From Streptomyces olivaceus (lineage in GTDB: Bacteria; Actinomycetota; Actinomycetes; Streptomycetales; Streptomycetaceae), in the NCBI RefSeq assembly GCF_000721235.1, contig NZ_JOFH01000019.1, forward strand, positions 1-64,000: a stretch of DNA of 64,000 nt, written 5' to 3'. Each line of letters opens with the position of its first letter. Positions within the stretch are counted from its first letter, which is position 1. Under the pieces are notes generated by a model, which worked only from the letters and a program-made list of their open reading frames with translations, was not told the origin of the DNA and did not search any database. The position numbers and the translations under genes were made by a program. Shown one piece after another: positions 34,058 to 45,200 of the stretch.

Positions 34058-34708
34058 ATGGCGTTCGAGGAGATCAACTCGAAGATGGTGCGGGCGTTCG
34101 TCTCGCCCGGTCAGCGCCTGTTCAGCCAGCGCGGCGCCATGCTCGCCTACCAGGGGGACGTGTCCTTCACCCCGAACGTGACCGGCGGCCGGGGCGGGGT
34201 CGTGCCGATGATCGGGCGCCGGGTGGCCAACGAGGACACGCCGCTGATGACCGTCGAGGGCAGCGGCACGGTGTTCTTCGGGCACGGCGGCCACCACGTA
34301 CAGGTGATCAACCTTTCGGGTGACACCTTGTACGTGGAGGCGGACCGCCTCCTCGCCTTCGAGGGCACCCTGGAGCAGAGCACGGTGTTCCTCGGCTCGC
34401 AGGGCGGGGTGATGGGCATGGTGCGCGGCCAGGTGAGCGGGCAGGGGCTGTTCACCACGTCCCTCAGGGGCCACGGCTCGGTGGCGGTGATGGCCCACGG
34501 CGGCGTCTTCGAGGTGCCGATCACCCCGCAGCGACCGGTGCGCGTCGACCCGCAGGCGTACGTCGCCCACCACGGGGACGTACGCAACAAGCTGTCCACG
34601 GCGCTGGGCTGGCGGGACATGGTGGGACGCGGCTCGGGCGAGGCGTTCCAGCTGGAGCTGAGCGGCAGCGGCACGGTGTTCGTCCAGGCGTCGGAGGAGA
34701 AGCTGTGA
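34058..34708 (+). CDS. AIM24-family protein, second of three
   Basis: 216 residues with the same beta-helical core: NSKMVRAFVSPGQRLFSQRG, MLAYQGDVSFTP, GSGTVFFGHGGHHVQVI, RVDPQAYVAHHGDV and SGSGTVFVQASEE. It starts at ATG 34058, one base after the previous stop, with GGGGGAT upstream. The C-terminus overlaps the next gene. It resembles the first member but is clearly diverged, suggesting hetero-oligomers rather than redundancy (inference). Confidence 0.9.
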   Translation: MAFEEINSKMVRAFVSPGQRLFSQRGAMLAYQGDVSFTPNVTGGRGGVVPMIGRRVANEDTPLMTVEGSGTVFFGHGGHHVQVINLSGDTLYVEADRLLAFEGTLEQSTVFLGSQGGVMGMVRGQVSGQGLFTTSLRGHGSVAVMAHGGVFEVPITPQRPVRVDPQAYVAHHGDVRNKLSTALGWRDMVGRGSGEAFQLELSGSGTVFVQASEEKL

Positions 34709-35481
34709 GCACGGTCCACCACGATCCGGTGACGCTGCCGGCCGACGACAACGTCAACGCGTACACCTTCTGTGTAGAGCTCAAGGGGAGCCAGTGGTTC
34801 CTGCAGAAGGGGAAGATGATCGCCTACTACGGGACGATCGACTTCAACGGTGTCGGGCACGGGCGGCTGGACCATCTGACGCGCACGTCGTTCCATTCGC
34901 CTCTGCACGCGAGCGACTGGGTCGTGGCCGAGGGATCGGGCAAGATGCTCCTCGCCGACCGGGCCTTCGACGTGAACTCGTACGACCTCGAAGACGGCAA
35001 TCTGACCATTCGCTCGGGCAACCTGCTCGCTTTTCAGCCAAGTCTCGCGCTCAAGCAGTCGATCGTGCCGGGCTTCCTGACCCTGCTCGGAACCGGAAAG
35101 TTCGTGGCCGCGTCCAACGGCCCGGTGGTGTTCATGGAACCCCCGATCCGGGTCGACCCGCAGGCCCTGGTCGGCTGGGCCGACTGCCCCTCGCCGTGCC
35201 ATCACTACGACCACGGGTACATGACCGGCCTGCTGGGCGGTCTACGTGCGATGACGGGGCTCGGCGGGGCCTCCGGGGAGGAGCACCAGTTCGAGTTCGC
35301 GGGGGCGGGGACGGTGCTGCTGCAGTCGAGCGAGGCGCTGCTGGCGGAGCAGGCCGTGGGAGCGCCTCCGCAGCAGGCGGGAGTGCCCGGCGGCGGCGCG
35401 TCCGGAGGGCAGGGTGGCCGGTCGGGGGCACCGGGGCTTCCCGGACAGCTGGGGGACCTCCAGCGCCGCTTCGGGCTGTGA
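34705..35481 (+). CDS. AIM24-family protein, third of three, with Gly/Gln-rich tail
   Basis: 258 residues. The AIM24 core (FCVELKGSQWFLQKGKMIAYYG, GSGKMLLADRAFDVNSYDL, FAGAGTVLLQSSEALL) carries an inserted DCPSPCHHYDHGY segment (two Cys and three His, about 158-170), a possible metal site not seen in the other two. A Gly/Gln/Pro-rich tail follows. GTG 34705 overlaps the previous stop (GTGA). This completes the operon; the next gene has its own promoter. Confidence 0.9.
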   Translation: MSTVHHDPVTLPADDNVNAYTFCVELKGSQWFLQKGKMIAYYGTIDFNGVGHGRLDHLTRTSFHSPLHASDWVVAEGSGKMLLADRAFDVNSYDLEDGNLTIRSGNLLAFQPSLALKQSIVPGFLTLLGTGKFVAASNGPVVFMEPPIRVDPQALVGWADCPSPCHHYDHGYMTGLLGGLRAMTGLGGASGEEHQFEFAGAGTVLLQSSEALLAEQAVGAPPQQAGVPGGGASGGQGGRSGAPGLPGQLGDLQRRFGL

Positions 35482-35571
35482 GCGGTAATCTGCGGAGTGT
35501 GACATCGAACGCGTGCGCACCGTCACCGTCACGGAAGACCCCGTCACTAGTTCGCCTTTCAACATTTTAGG

Positions 35572-35577
35572 TAGACT
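35572..35577 (+). promoter_or_regulatory. -10 element of a leaderless marR mRNA
   Basis: TAGACT at 35572-35577 lies six bases before ATG 35584 in an unusually AT-rich run. No Shine-Dalgarno site is present. The -35 is unclear (TAGTTC at 18 bases or TTCGCC at 15). Confidence 0.5.
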
Positions 35578-35583
35578 TCATTC

Positions 35584-36060
35584 ATGGAGACCGAGACGGC
35601 CACTCGCTGGCTTACCGACACGGAGCAGTGTGCTTGGCGCACCCACCTGGAGGTCAACAAGCTGTTGACGCACCAGCTGGAGAAGGACCTGCAGCCGTTC
35701 GGCCTGACAATGAACGACTACGAGATCCTGGTGAACCTCTCCGAGTCGGAGGACGACCGGATGCGGATGAGCGACCTGGCCACGGCCACGATGCAGTCCA
35801 AGAGCCGCCTCTCACACCAGATCACCCGCATGGAGAACGCGAACCTGGTCCGCCGGGAGAACTGCGAGTCCGACCGCCGCGGGCTCTACGCCGTCCTCAC
35901 CGAGCACGGCATGGCGACGATGCGGAAGGTCGCCCCGCACCACGTGGCCTCCGTCCGCCGGCACTTCATCGACCTGCTGGCCCCGGAGACCCTGACGGAG
36001 CTGGACAAGGCGCTCAGGCCCATCGCGGAGCACCTGCGCGGGCAGCGGGGCCGGGGCTGA
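35584..36060 (+). CDS. MarR-family regulator
   Basis: 158 residues: WRTHLEVNKLLTHQLEKDLQPFGL helix, winged HTH (MRMSDLATATMQSKSRLSHQITRMENANLV), wing with CESDRRGLYAVLTEHG, and C-terminal dimer helices. The Cys before the wing (ENCESDRRG) is at a position where redox-sensing MarR proteins sometimes carry one; its role here is only possible. It is preceded by an AT-rich leaderless promoter and converges with the histidine-kinase gene. It may regulate itself; no distinct target is adjacent. Confidence 0.92.
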   Translation: METETATRWLTDTEQCAWRTHLEVNKLLTHQLEKDLQPFGLTMNDYEILVNLSESEDDRMRMSDLATATMQSKSRLSHQITRMENANLVRRENCESDRRGLYAVLTEHGMATMRKVAPHHVASVRRHFIDLLAPETLTELDKALRPIAEHLRGQRGRG

Positions 36061-36097
36061 GGCGAGGCGCCCCGGCGGCCGCCGTCCTCACGTTCTC

Positions 36098-37539
36098 CTA
36101 GGCACCCGGCAGGCGGAGTTCGAACAGGGCGCCGCCCGCCGGGGTGTCCCGCACCGTGAGCGTGCCGCCGTGCCGCACAGCGACGTCACGGGCGATGGCC
36201 AGGCCCAGACCGGCCCCGCCGTCGTCGCGGCTGCGGGCGGCGTCGAGCCGTACGAACCGCTCGAAGATCCGCTCCCGGTCGGCGGCCGGCACTCCCTCGC
36301 CGTCGTCGGCCACGGCGACCACGGCCGTCTGCCCGCCCCCGCCGGCCCCGTGCCGCCGCACGGACACCTCCACCGCCGAACGGGCGTGCCGCTGGGCGTT
36401 GTCCAGCAGATTGGCCAGCACCCGTTCCAGCTGCCCCCGGGACCCGGCCACCGTCACGTCCTCCTCGGCCCGCACCCGCACCCCGCGGCGCCCCTCGGCC
36501 GCCTCCCGCGCGAGCGCCGCGAGGTCGACCCGGGCGTCCGCGGGCCGCTCCCCCGCGTCGAGCCGCGCGAGCAGCAGCAGGTCGGCGGCGAGCCGCTGCA
36601 GCCGTACGGTGTCCTCCACCGCGCCGCCCAGGTCCAGCAGTTCGGGGTGGGCGGCGGCCACCTCCAGCTGGGTGCGCAGCGAGGCGATCGGACTGCGCAG
36701 CTCGTGCGAGGCGTCGGCGACGAACCGGCGCTGCCGCTCCACCGAGGACTCCAGCGCGGTCAGCGTCTCGTTGGTGGTCGAGGCGAGCCTGGCCACCTCG
36801 TCGTGCGTGTCCGGCACCGGGACGCGGCGGGCCAGGTCCTCGCTGGCGGTGATCGCGGCCATCTCGCGCCGGATGCCCTCCACCGGACGCAGCGCACGCC
36901 GGGTGACCAGCCAGGTCACCCAGGCGACGACCGCGAGCAGCACCGGGAAGCCGATCAGCATCACGGTCAGCGCGGTGTTGACGGCGCCGTGTTCGGCGGA
37001 GAGCGGGGCGCCCGCGTAGACGGTGAGCCGGCCGCGGTCCTCGGTCTCCACGGGGACGGCGGCGAAACGGTAGTCCTCCGTGTCGCCGTCGATGGTCGCC
37101 GAGCCGTCGCTGACGGTCGTCCGGGCGCCGATCTCACCGGGTTCGAGGGACTCGCCGTGGTCATCGTCGTCGTCGGCGGCGTCGTCATCTTCGTCGTCCC
37201 CGCCGTCCCGGGCGGTGGCGGCCGGCTGCGGCTTCACCGCGTCCACGCCGGTGCCGCTGATCCGCTCCAGGTCCTCACTGGCGGCGACCAGCCTCCCCTC
37301 CTCGTCGACGACCTGCACCGGCCGGTCGTCGACGTCCAGCGGCAGATCGTCGTACGGCTTCGCGAAGGCCAGCCCGGTCGCGACCTCCCGCGCGGAGCGC
37401 TCCGCCTGGGTGCCGGCCTCGCCCAGCAGGTTGGAGCGCAGGGACAGCAGGACCGCCGTACCGGCCGCGACGAGGGCGACGGCGACCACGAGGGTCGCCG
37501 CGAGCGTGGCGCGGGCCCGCACCGAGGCGAAGGGGCGGC

Positions 37540-37543
<4 letters not shown>
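36098..37543 (-). CDS. Membrane sensor histidine kinase (OmpR-partner type)
   Basis: 481 residues: TM1 (about 11-33, LAATLVVAVALVAAGTAVLL), an external domain of about 150 residues with a strikingly acidic patch (DDEDDDAADDDDDHG), TM2 (VMLIGFPVLLAVVAWVTWLV), HAMP, dimerisation domain with H280 (ADASHELRSPIASL) and HATPase (NLLDNAQRHA, DDGEGV, GAGLGLAIA). GTG 37543 overlaps the regulator stop by four bases. The acidic loop suggests sensing of cations or cationic peptides (inference). The divergent PepSY gene codes for another acidic exported protein. Confidence 0.93.
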
Positions 37544-38208
<665 letters not shown>

Positions 38209-38231
38209 GCCTAAAGAGTCGCAAAGCCGAG

Positions 38232-38268
38232 CTGAAGATCCCTTCAGGCGGCTTCAGCGTGGCCTCAG
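38232..38268. promoter_or_regulatory. Helically phased direct repeats, probable response-regulator box
   Basis: CTTCAG at 38242, CTTCAG at 38252 and CCTCAG at 38263 are 10 and 11 bases apart, one helical turn each; an inverted CTGAAG is at 38232. Such tandem sites are typical for OmpR-family regulators. They lie between the regulator start (38208) and the PepSY gene (38333). Confidence 0.6.
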
Positions 38269-38332
38269 CGTCGGTCCGTGACAGTGAAGTCACCGAAAAC
38301 CGCTGGACTCAGGACGACTCGGAGGAAAACGC

Positions 38333-39124
38333 ATGAGGCGCAACATCGTGATCGCCGCCGTCACCGCCGCCGCACTGATCGGAGGCGGTACGGCGACCGC
38401 GCTGGCGACGGCGGAGGACGACGGGAGGGGTACGGCACCCCGGGCGGACGTGAGCGTGTCCGACGACGGCGGCGTACGGGACGAGGCCGACGGTCGTGAC
38501 GGCGACCGGCGCAACGGCCCCGGTGCCTCCGCCGCGAAGGTGACCGCGGCCGAGGCCATCGCCGCCGCGCTGCGCGACACGCCGGGCACGGCCGTCTCCG
38601 CCGAGCTGGACGACGCGGACGACGGGGACCGGGACGGGGACGGGGACGACGACGACCGCGACGACCGCCGCGAGCGCGCCGCCTGGGAGGTCGACGTCCT
38701 CTCCGGCGACGGCACCTGGCACAGCGTCCGGGTCGACCCCGCCTCCGGCAAGGTCCTGGGCTCGCACGCCGACGCCGACGCCGACGCCGAGGAGGAGGAC
38801 GACGACGCCGCCGAGGCGCGGGCCGCGCTCAAGGGCACCTCCGTCACCGCCGCCGAGGCGGCACAGGCCGCGGCGGGCAAGGGCACGGTGACGTCCGTGG
38901 ACCTGGACGACGACGGCGACGACGGTGGCGACGGTGCGGACCGTTCCAAGGCCGCCTGGGAGGTCGAGACCCGCGCCTCCGGCCAGGGCGAGCGGGACTG
39001 GCGGGTGGACCTGAAGACCGGCGAGGTCACGGCCGACCGGGACGACGACGGCTCCCACGCGGACGACGCCGACGACCGCGACGGCTCCGGTTCCGCCGAC
39101 GCCGACGACTCCGACGACGACTGA
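38333..39124 (+). CDS. Exported PepSY-domain protein, very acidic
   Basis: 263 residues. Signal peptide of about 26 residues (IVIAAVTAAALIGGGTATALA). Two PepSY-like repeats: KVTAAEAIAAALRDTPGTAV to WHSVRVDPASGKVLG, and SVTAAEAAQAAAGKGTV to RDWRVDLKTGEVTA. Linkers and tail are Asp-rich (for example DGDRDGDGDDDDRDD), probably binding cations. ATG 38333 has GGAGG at good spacing. PepSY proteins often sit beside two-component systems and may inhibit proteases or modulate the sensor; here it is the likely output or feedback partner of the divergent pair. Confidence 0.9.
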   Translation: MRRNIVIAAVTAAALIGGGTATALATAEDDGRGTAPRADVSVSDDGGVRDEADGRDGDRRNGPGASAAKVTAAEAIAAALRDTPGTAVSAELDDADDGDRDGDGDDDDRDDRRERAAWEVDVLSGDGTWHSVRVDPASGKVLGSHADADADAEEEDDDAAEARAALKGTSVTAAEAAQAAAGKGTVTSVDLDDDGDDGGDGADRSKAAWEVETRASGQGERDWRVDLKTGEVTADRDDDGSHADDADDRDGSGSADADDSDDD

Positions 39125-39157
39125 CCGGTCCCGTCCGGGCCCGGGGGCGGGCCGGCG

Positions 39158-40114
39158 TCAGCCGTTCGTCAGGCCCGCCACCAGTTCGTCCGCCGCGCGG
39201 TAGGGATCGAGTTCGCCCGCCACGATGCGCTCCGCCAGGGCGCCGAGGCGGCGGTCGCCGTGCAGGTCGCCGATGCGCTCGCGCAGGGTGGTGACGGCGA
39301 TGGTCTCGACCTCGCGGGCGGCGCGGGCGCGTCGTCGTTCGGCGAGCACGTCCCGTTCCGCCATCCACGCGCGGTGCTTCTCCAGCGCCTCGACGACCTC
39401 CTCGACGCCCTCGCCGCGCGCGGCGACCGTCTTGACGATGGGCGGGCGCCAGTCGCCGGCGGCACGGGCCTCGCCGAGGCCCAGCATGTGGTTGAGTTCG
39501 CGGGCGGTCGCGTCGGCGCCGTCCCGGTCGGCCTTGTTGACCACGTAGACGTCGCCGATCTCCAGGATCCCGGCCTTGGCCGCCTGGATGCCGTCGCCCA
39601 TGCCGGGGGCGAGGAGAACGACGGAGGTGTCGGCCTGGGAGGCGATCTCGACCTCCGACTGGCCGACGCCCACCGTCTCGACGAGGACCACGTCGCAGCC
39701 GGCCGCGTCCAGGACGCGGATCGCCTGCGGCGCGGCCCAGGCGAGGCCGCCGAGGTGGCCGCGGGTCGCCATCGAGCGGATGTAGACGCCGGGGTCGGAG
39801 GCGTGCTCCGACATCCGCACGCGGTCGCCGAGCAGGGCGCCGCCGGAGAAGGGGGAGGACGGGTCGACGGCGAGGACGCCGACCCGCTTGCCCTGCTTGC
39901 GGTACGTCGTCACCAGCGCCGAGGTGGACGTCGACTTGCCGACGCCCGGCGAGCCGGTCAGACCGACGACGTAGGCACCGCCGGTGAGCGGGGCGAGGAC
40001 CTCCATGACCTCCCGGAGCTGCGGAGACGCCCCTTCCACCAGGGAGATCAGCCGGGCCACGGCCCGCGGCCGGCCTTCCCTGGCCTGGGCCACCAGTGAG
40101 GAGACGTCCTGCAT
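39158..40114 (-). CDS. meaB: MeaB-type G-protein chaperone of acyl-CoA mutases
   Basis: 318 residues. GTPase of the MeaB/ArgK family that protects and reloads B12-dependent mutases with adenosylcobalamin. Walker A GSPGVGKS (54-61), PSSPFSGGALLGDRVRM, VETVGVGQSEVEI and the base-specificity NKAD motif are visible. ATG 40114 is chosen over GTG 40117 because GGAG is then at workable spacing. It lies 49 bases after the thiolase gene on the same strand. The client mutases may be IcmA (8 kb away) and methylmalonyl-CoA mutase elsewhere. Confidence 0.94.
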   Translation of the reverse strand: MQDVSSLVAQAREGRPRAVARLISLVEGASPQLREVMEVLAPLTGGAYVVGLTGSPGVGKSTSTSALVTTYRKQGKRVGVLAVDPSSPFSGGALLGDRVRMSEHASDPGVYIRSMATRGHLGGLAWAAPQAIRVLDAAGCDVVLVETVGVGQSEVEIASQADTSVVLLAPGMGDGIQAAKAGILEIGDVYVVNKADRDGADATARELNHMLGLGEARAAGDWRPPIVKTVAARGEGVEEVVEALEKHRAWMAERDVLAERRRARAAREVETIAVTTLRERIGDLHGDRRLGALAERIVAGELDPYRAADELVAGLTNG

Positions 40115-40163
40115 CACAGCTCCGTTCAGCGATCCGTTCGGTGCGAAGTCGTCATTCTGGGGC

Positions 40164-41408
40164 TCAGGCGCCCGGCACGTGCAGGATCAGCGCGTCGCCC
40201 TGGCCGCCGCCGCCGCACAGCGCCGCCGCGCCGACGCCGCCGCCGCGCCGCTTGAGCTCCAGCGCGAGGTGGAGCACCAGGCGGGCGCCGGACATGCCGA
40301 TGGGGTGTCCCAGGGCGATGGCACCACCGTTGACGTTCACCTTTTCGGTGGATACGCCGAGGTCCTTCATTGACTGGACGGCGACGGCCGCGAAGGCCTC
40401 GTTGATCTCGACGAGGTCGAGGTCGCCGACCGTCAGGCCCTCCTTCTTCAGGGCGTGCTGGATGGCATGCGAAGGCTGCGACTGCAAAGAGTTGTCCGGC
40501 CCGGCGACGTTGCCGTGGGCGCCGATCTCCGCGATCCACTCCAGGCCCAGCTCCTCGGCCTTCGCCCTGCTCATGACCACCACGGCCGCGGCGCCGTCGG
40601 AGATCTGGGAGGCGGAGCCCGCGGTGATCGTGCCGTCCTTGGCGAAGGCCGGCCGCAGCTTGGCGAGGGACTCGGCGGTGGTGTCGCCCCGGATGCCCTC
40701 GTCCTGGCTGAACAGCACCGGGTCGCCCTTGCGCTGCGGGATCTCGACCGGGGTGATCTCGGCCTCGAAGAGACCGTTCTTCTGGGCGGCGGCGGCGCGC
40801 TGGTGGGAGAGGGCGGCGATCTCGTCCTGCTCGGGGCGGGTGATGCCGAGCCGCGTGTTGTGCTTCTCGGTCGACTCGCCCATGGCGACGTTCTCGAAGG
40901 AGTCGGTCAGACCGTCGTGCGCCATGGCGTCGATCATCTCGACCGCGCCGTACTTGTAGCCCTCGCGGGACTTCGGCAGCAGATGCGGGGCGTTGGTCAT
41001 GGACTCCTGGCCGCCGGCGACGATCACGTCGAATTCACCCGCGCGAATGAGCTGGTCGGCGAGCGCGACGGCGTCGAGGCCGGAGAGGCAGACCTTGTTG
41101 ACCGTGAGCGCCGGGACGTTCATGGGGATGCCGGCCTTGACGGCGGCCTGGCGGGCGGGGATCTGCCCGGCGCCGGCCTGGAGCACCTGGCCCATGATCA
41201 CGTACTGGACCTGGTCGCCGCCGATCCCCGCGCGGTCGAGGGCGGCCTTGATCGCGAAGCCGCCGAGGTCGGCGCCGGAGAAGGACTTCAGGGAGCCGAG
41301 CAGCCGACCCATCGGGGTGCGGGCGCCCGCGACGACGACGGAGGTCGTGCCGTTCCCACGAGAGGCACGAGAGGTTCGGGAGGTTCCTGATGCTGCTGCG
41401 GAAGACAT
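40164..41408 (-). CDS. Acetyl-CoA C-acetyltransferase (thiolase)
   Basis: 414 residues. Condenses two acetyl-CoA to acetoacetyl-CoA, or the reverse. Catalytic C107 (VNKVCLSG), H368 ([12 protein letters not shown]) and C398 ([10 protein letters not shown]) are all present, along with [13 protein letters not shown] short Ser/Arg-rich N-terminus precedes the fold, so an internal start is possible, but ATG 41408 has AGGGGAT upstream. It is likely transcribed with meaB. Acetoacetyl-CoA made here can enter the ethylmalonyl-CoA route with the dehydrogenase at 58301-59149. Confidence 0.93.
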   Translation of the reverse strand: MSSAAASGTSRTSRASRGNGTTSVVVAGARTPMGRLLGSLKSFSGADLGGFAIKAALDRAGIGGDQVQYVIMGQVLQAGAGQIPARQAAVKAGIPMNVPALTVNKVCLSGLDAVALADQLIRAGEFDVIVAGGQESMTNAPHLLPKSREGYKYGAVEMIDAMAHDGLTDSFENVAMGESTEKHNTRLGITRPEQDEIAALSHQRAAAAQKNGLFEAEITPVEIPQRKGDPVLFSQDEGIRGDTTAESLAKLRPAFAKDGTITAGSASQISDGAAAVVVMSRAKAEELGLEWIAEIGAHGNVAGPDNSLQSQPSHAIQHALKKEGLTVGDLDLVEINEAFAAVAVQSMKDLGVSTEKVNVNGGAIALGHPIGMSGARLVLHLALELKRRGGGVGAAALCGGGGQGDALILHVPGA

Positions 41409-41558
41409 GGGCTGCGATCCCCTTTTCCGGCCCGCACAGGCCGAGGAAGTGAACGAGGGTTTACTCGAATGTACTGAGCGGTATCCCGCCCGTCACCGGG
41501 CTGTCGGTGTGATGGCGCGCACGTTGCGTAACCACCTCCGGAGCGCTGCACTGAGTCC

Positions 41559-41999
41559 ATGCTGACGCGAATCGACCACATCGGAATCGCCTGCCACGAT
41601 CTCGACGCGACCGTCGAGTTCTACCGCGCCACCTACGGATTCGAGGTGACCCACACCGAGGTCAACGAGGAGCAGGGGGTCCGCGAGGCCATGCTCAGGA
41701 TCAACGGTACGTCGGACGGGGGCGCCTCCTACCTGCAGCTCCTGGAGCCCGTCCGCGAGGACTCGGCGGTCGGCAAGTGGCTCGCCAAGAACGGGGAGGG
41801 CGTCCACCACATCGCCTTCGGCACGGCGGACGTGGACGCGGACGCCGCGGACATCCGCGAGAAGGGCGTACGCGTTCTGTACGACGAGCCCCGACGCGGT
41901 TCCATGGGGTCGCGGATCACCTTCCTGCACCCCAAGGACTGCCATGGCGTACTGACAGAACTCGTCACATCGGCGGCCGTTGAGTCACCTGAGCACTGA
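41559..41999 (+). CDS. mce: Methylmalonyl-CoA epimerase
   Basis: 146 residues of the vicinal-oxygen-chelate fold. Interconverts (2R)- and (2S)-methylmalonyl-CoA, feeding the mutase or carboxylated extender units. Metal-ligand regions seen: IDHIGIACHDLDATVEFY (His at 7), YLQLLEP (Glu near the middle), GEGVHHIAFG and FLHPKDCHGVLTELV. It is divergent from the thiolase-meaB pair by 150 bases, forming an acyl-CoA cluster. No strong ribosome site precedes ATG 41559. Confidence 0.94.
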   Translation: MLTRIDHIGIACHDLDATVEFYRATYGFEVTHTEVNEEQGVREAMLRINGTSDGGASYLQLLEPVREDSAVGKWLAKNGEGVHHIAFGTADVDADAADIREKGVRVLYDEPRRGSMGSRITFLHPKDCHGVLTELVTSAAVESPEH

Positions 42000-42232
42000 C
42001 TCCCGTACATAGGGGCCGGTAGGGTTGGGCGCGGTCGCCGCTCAGTCCAGGGTGACCCGGTCCTGTCGTCGGCGACGGCGGGATCGCCGGGGTCGTGTTT
42101 CGGGGGGCGGGCGACGGGGCAGCAGCACGAGCCCCGCCGTTGATCTGACACCATTCCCCGGGGGCCCCGTTCCGCGGACGGACGGAGCTCGTTCGGGAAG
42201 ATTTGCGACCAGGGGACGGATGGGACCGCGCA

Positions 42233-45200
42233 GTGCGGGGCTACGAGAGCCAGGAGCGAGAGCCGGCGGCTGACGTCGACCACCTCTCTCGGTTCGAGGC
42301 CGAGATGAAGCGGCTGAAGACCGAGCGGGAAAAGGCGATCCAGCACGCCGAGGACCTCGGCTACCAGGTCGAGGTGCTGCGCGCCAAGCTGCACGAGGCG
42401 CGGCGCACCATCATGTCCCGGCCCGCCTTCGACGGCGGTGACCTGGGGTACCAGGCCGAGCAGTTGCTGCGCAACGCGCAGACGCAGGCCGACCAGCTGC
42501 GGGCCGACGCCGAGCGGGAGCTGAGCCAGGCCCGGGCGCAGACCCAGCGCATCCTCCAGGAGCACGCGGAGCACTCCGCCCGGCTCCAGGCCGAGCTGCA
42601 CCAGGAGGCGGTGACCCGCCGCCAGCAGCTGGACCAGGAGCTGGCCGAGCGCCGGCAGACCGTCGAGTCGCACGTCAACGAGAACGTGTCGTGGGCGGAG
42701 CAGCTGCGTGCCCGCACCGAGCAGCAGGCCCGCCGTCTGCTCGACGAGTCCCGCGCCGAGGCCGAGCAGGCCCTGACAGCGGCCCGTGCGGAGGCCGAGC
42801 GGCTGACCTCCGAGGCCCGTCAGCGGCTGCGCGACGACGCCGAGAGCGCCCGCGCGGAGGCCGAGCAGCTCCTGCGCCGCGCCCGTACCGACGCGGAGCG
42901 GCTGCTGAACGCCGCCTCCACCCAGGCGCAGGAGGCCACCGACCACGCGGAGCAGCTGCGCAGCTCCACCGCCGACGAGTCGGAGTCGGCCCGCCGCCAG
43001 TCCCAGGAGCTGAGCCGGGCCGCCGAGCAGCGGATGTCCGAGGCCGAGGAGTCGCTGCGCAAGGCGCAGACCGAGGCCGAGAAGGTGGTCGCCGAGGCCG
43101 AGGAGGCCGCGGCCAAGGCACTGTCGAGCGCCGAGGCGACCAACGAGCAGCGCACCCGTACCGCCAAGGAGCAGGTCGCCCGGCTGGTCGGCGAGGCCAC
43201 CAAGGACGCCGAGAACACCAGGTCCGAGGCCGAGCAGGTGGTCGCGGACGCCCGTACCGAGGCCGAGCGGATCGTCGCCGAGGCCGCGGAGAAGGCCCGT
43301 ACGATCACGGCCGAGGAGTCGGCCACCCAGCTGTCCAAGGCCGCCAAGACCGCCGAGGACGTACTGAACAAGGCGTCGGAGGACGCCAGGCGGACGACCA
43401 GGGCGGCCACCGAGGAGGCCGAGCGAATCCGCACCGAGGCCGAGGCCGAGGCGGACCGGCTGCGCGGCGAGGCGCACGACATCGCCGAGCAGCTCAAGGG
43501 CGCGGCGAAGGACGACACCAAGGAGTACCGCGCCAAGACGGTCGAGCTGCAGGAGGAGGCGCGCCGGCTGCGCGGCGAGGCCGAGCAGCTGCGGGCGGAC
43601 GCGGTCGCCGAGGGCGAGAAGATCCGCGCGGAGGCCCGCAAGGAGGCCGTGGCGCAGATCGAGGAGGCGGCGAAGTCCGCCGAGGAGCTGCTCGCCAAGG
43701 CCAAGGCGGACGCGGACGAGCTGAGGCAGACCGCGACGTCGGACAGCGAGAAGGTCCGCACCGAGGCCATCGAGCGGGCGACGACCCTGCGCCGGCAGGC
43801 CGAGGAGACCCTGGAGCGCACCCGCGCGGAGGCCGAGCGGCACCGCGCGGAGGCCGCCGAGCGCGCCGAGGAGCTCCAGGCGGAGGCCGAGCGGGCCGCC
43901 CGCGAGCTGCGCGAGGAGACCGAGCGCGCCGTCGAGGCCCGGCGGGAGGAGGCCGCCGAGGACCTGACGCGGCTGCACACCGAGGCCGAGGAGCGCCGCA
44001 CGGCCGCCGAGGAGGCGCTGACCGAGGCCCGCGAGGAGGGCGAGCGGATCCGGCGCGAGGCCGCCGAGGAGAGCGAGCGGCTGCGCACCGAGGCCGCGGA
44101 GCGGATCCGTACGCTCCAGCAGCAGGCCGAGACGGAGGCCGAGCGGCTGCGCACCGAGGCCGCCGCCGACGCGTCCGCCTCCCGCGCGGAGGGCGAGTCC
44201 GTCGCGGTGCGGCTGCGTTCGGAGGCCTCCAGCGAGGCGGAGCGGCTGAAGTCGGAGGCGCAGGAGAGCGCCGACCGGGTGCGGGCGGAGGCGCAGACCG
44301 CTGCCGAGCGCATCGCCGCGGAGGCGTCCGAGGCGCTGGCCGCCGCCCAGGAGGAGTCCGCCCGGCGCCGCCGTGAGGCGGAGGAGCTGCTCGGTTCCGC
44401 CCGGCAGGAGGCCGACCAGGAGCGGGAGCGGGCCCGCGAGCAGAGCGAGGAGCTGCTGGCCTCGGCGCGCAACCGCGTGGAGGAGGCGCAGGCCGAGGCG
44501 GTCCGGCTGGTCGAGGAGGCCGACCGGCGCGCCACCGAGATGGTGTCGGCCGCGGAGCAGCACGCGACCCAGGTGCGGGAGTCGGTCGCCGGGCTGCACG
44601 AGCAGGCCCAGGAGGAGATCACCGGGCTGCGCAGCGCCGCCGAGCACGTGGCCGAGCGCACCCGGCGCGAGGCCGAGGAGGAGGCGGACCGGGTCCGCGC
44701 CGACGCCTACGCGGAGCGGGAGCGGGCCAGCGAGGACGCCGGGCGCCTGAGGCACGAGGCGCAGGAGGAGTCGGAGGCCGCCAAGACGCTGGCCGAGCGG
44801 ACGGTGTCCGAGGCCATCACGGAGGCCGACCGGATCCGCGCGGACGTCTCCGAGCACGCGCAGCGGGTGCGTACGGAGGCCTCCGACGCCATCGCGGAGG
44901 CCGAGCAGGCCGCCTCGCGCACCCGGGCGGACGCCCGTGAGGACGCCAACCGCATGCGGTCCGACGCGGCGACGCAGGCGGACACCCTGATCACCGAGGC
45001 GCGTTCCGAGGCGGAGCGGCTCACCACCGAGACGGTGACGGAGACCGACCGGCTGCGCACGGAGACGGTCGCGGAGGCGGAGCGGGTCCGCACCGAGGCG
45101 GCGGACGAGGCCGCGCGGGTGCGGGCCGAGGCGCAGACGGAGGCCGACCGGCTGACGACGGAGACGGTCGCCGAGGCCGACCGGGTCCGGGCCGAGGCGG

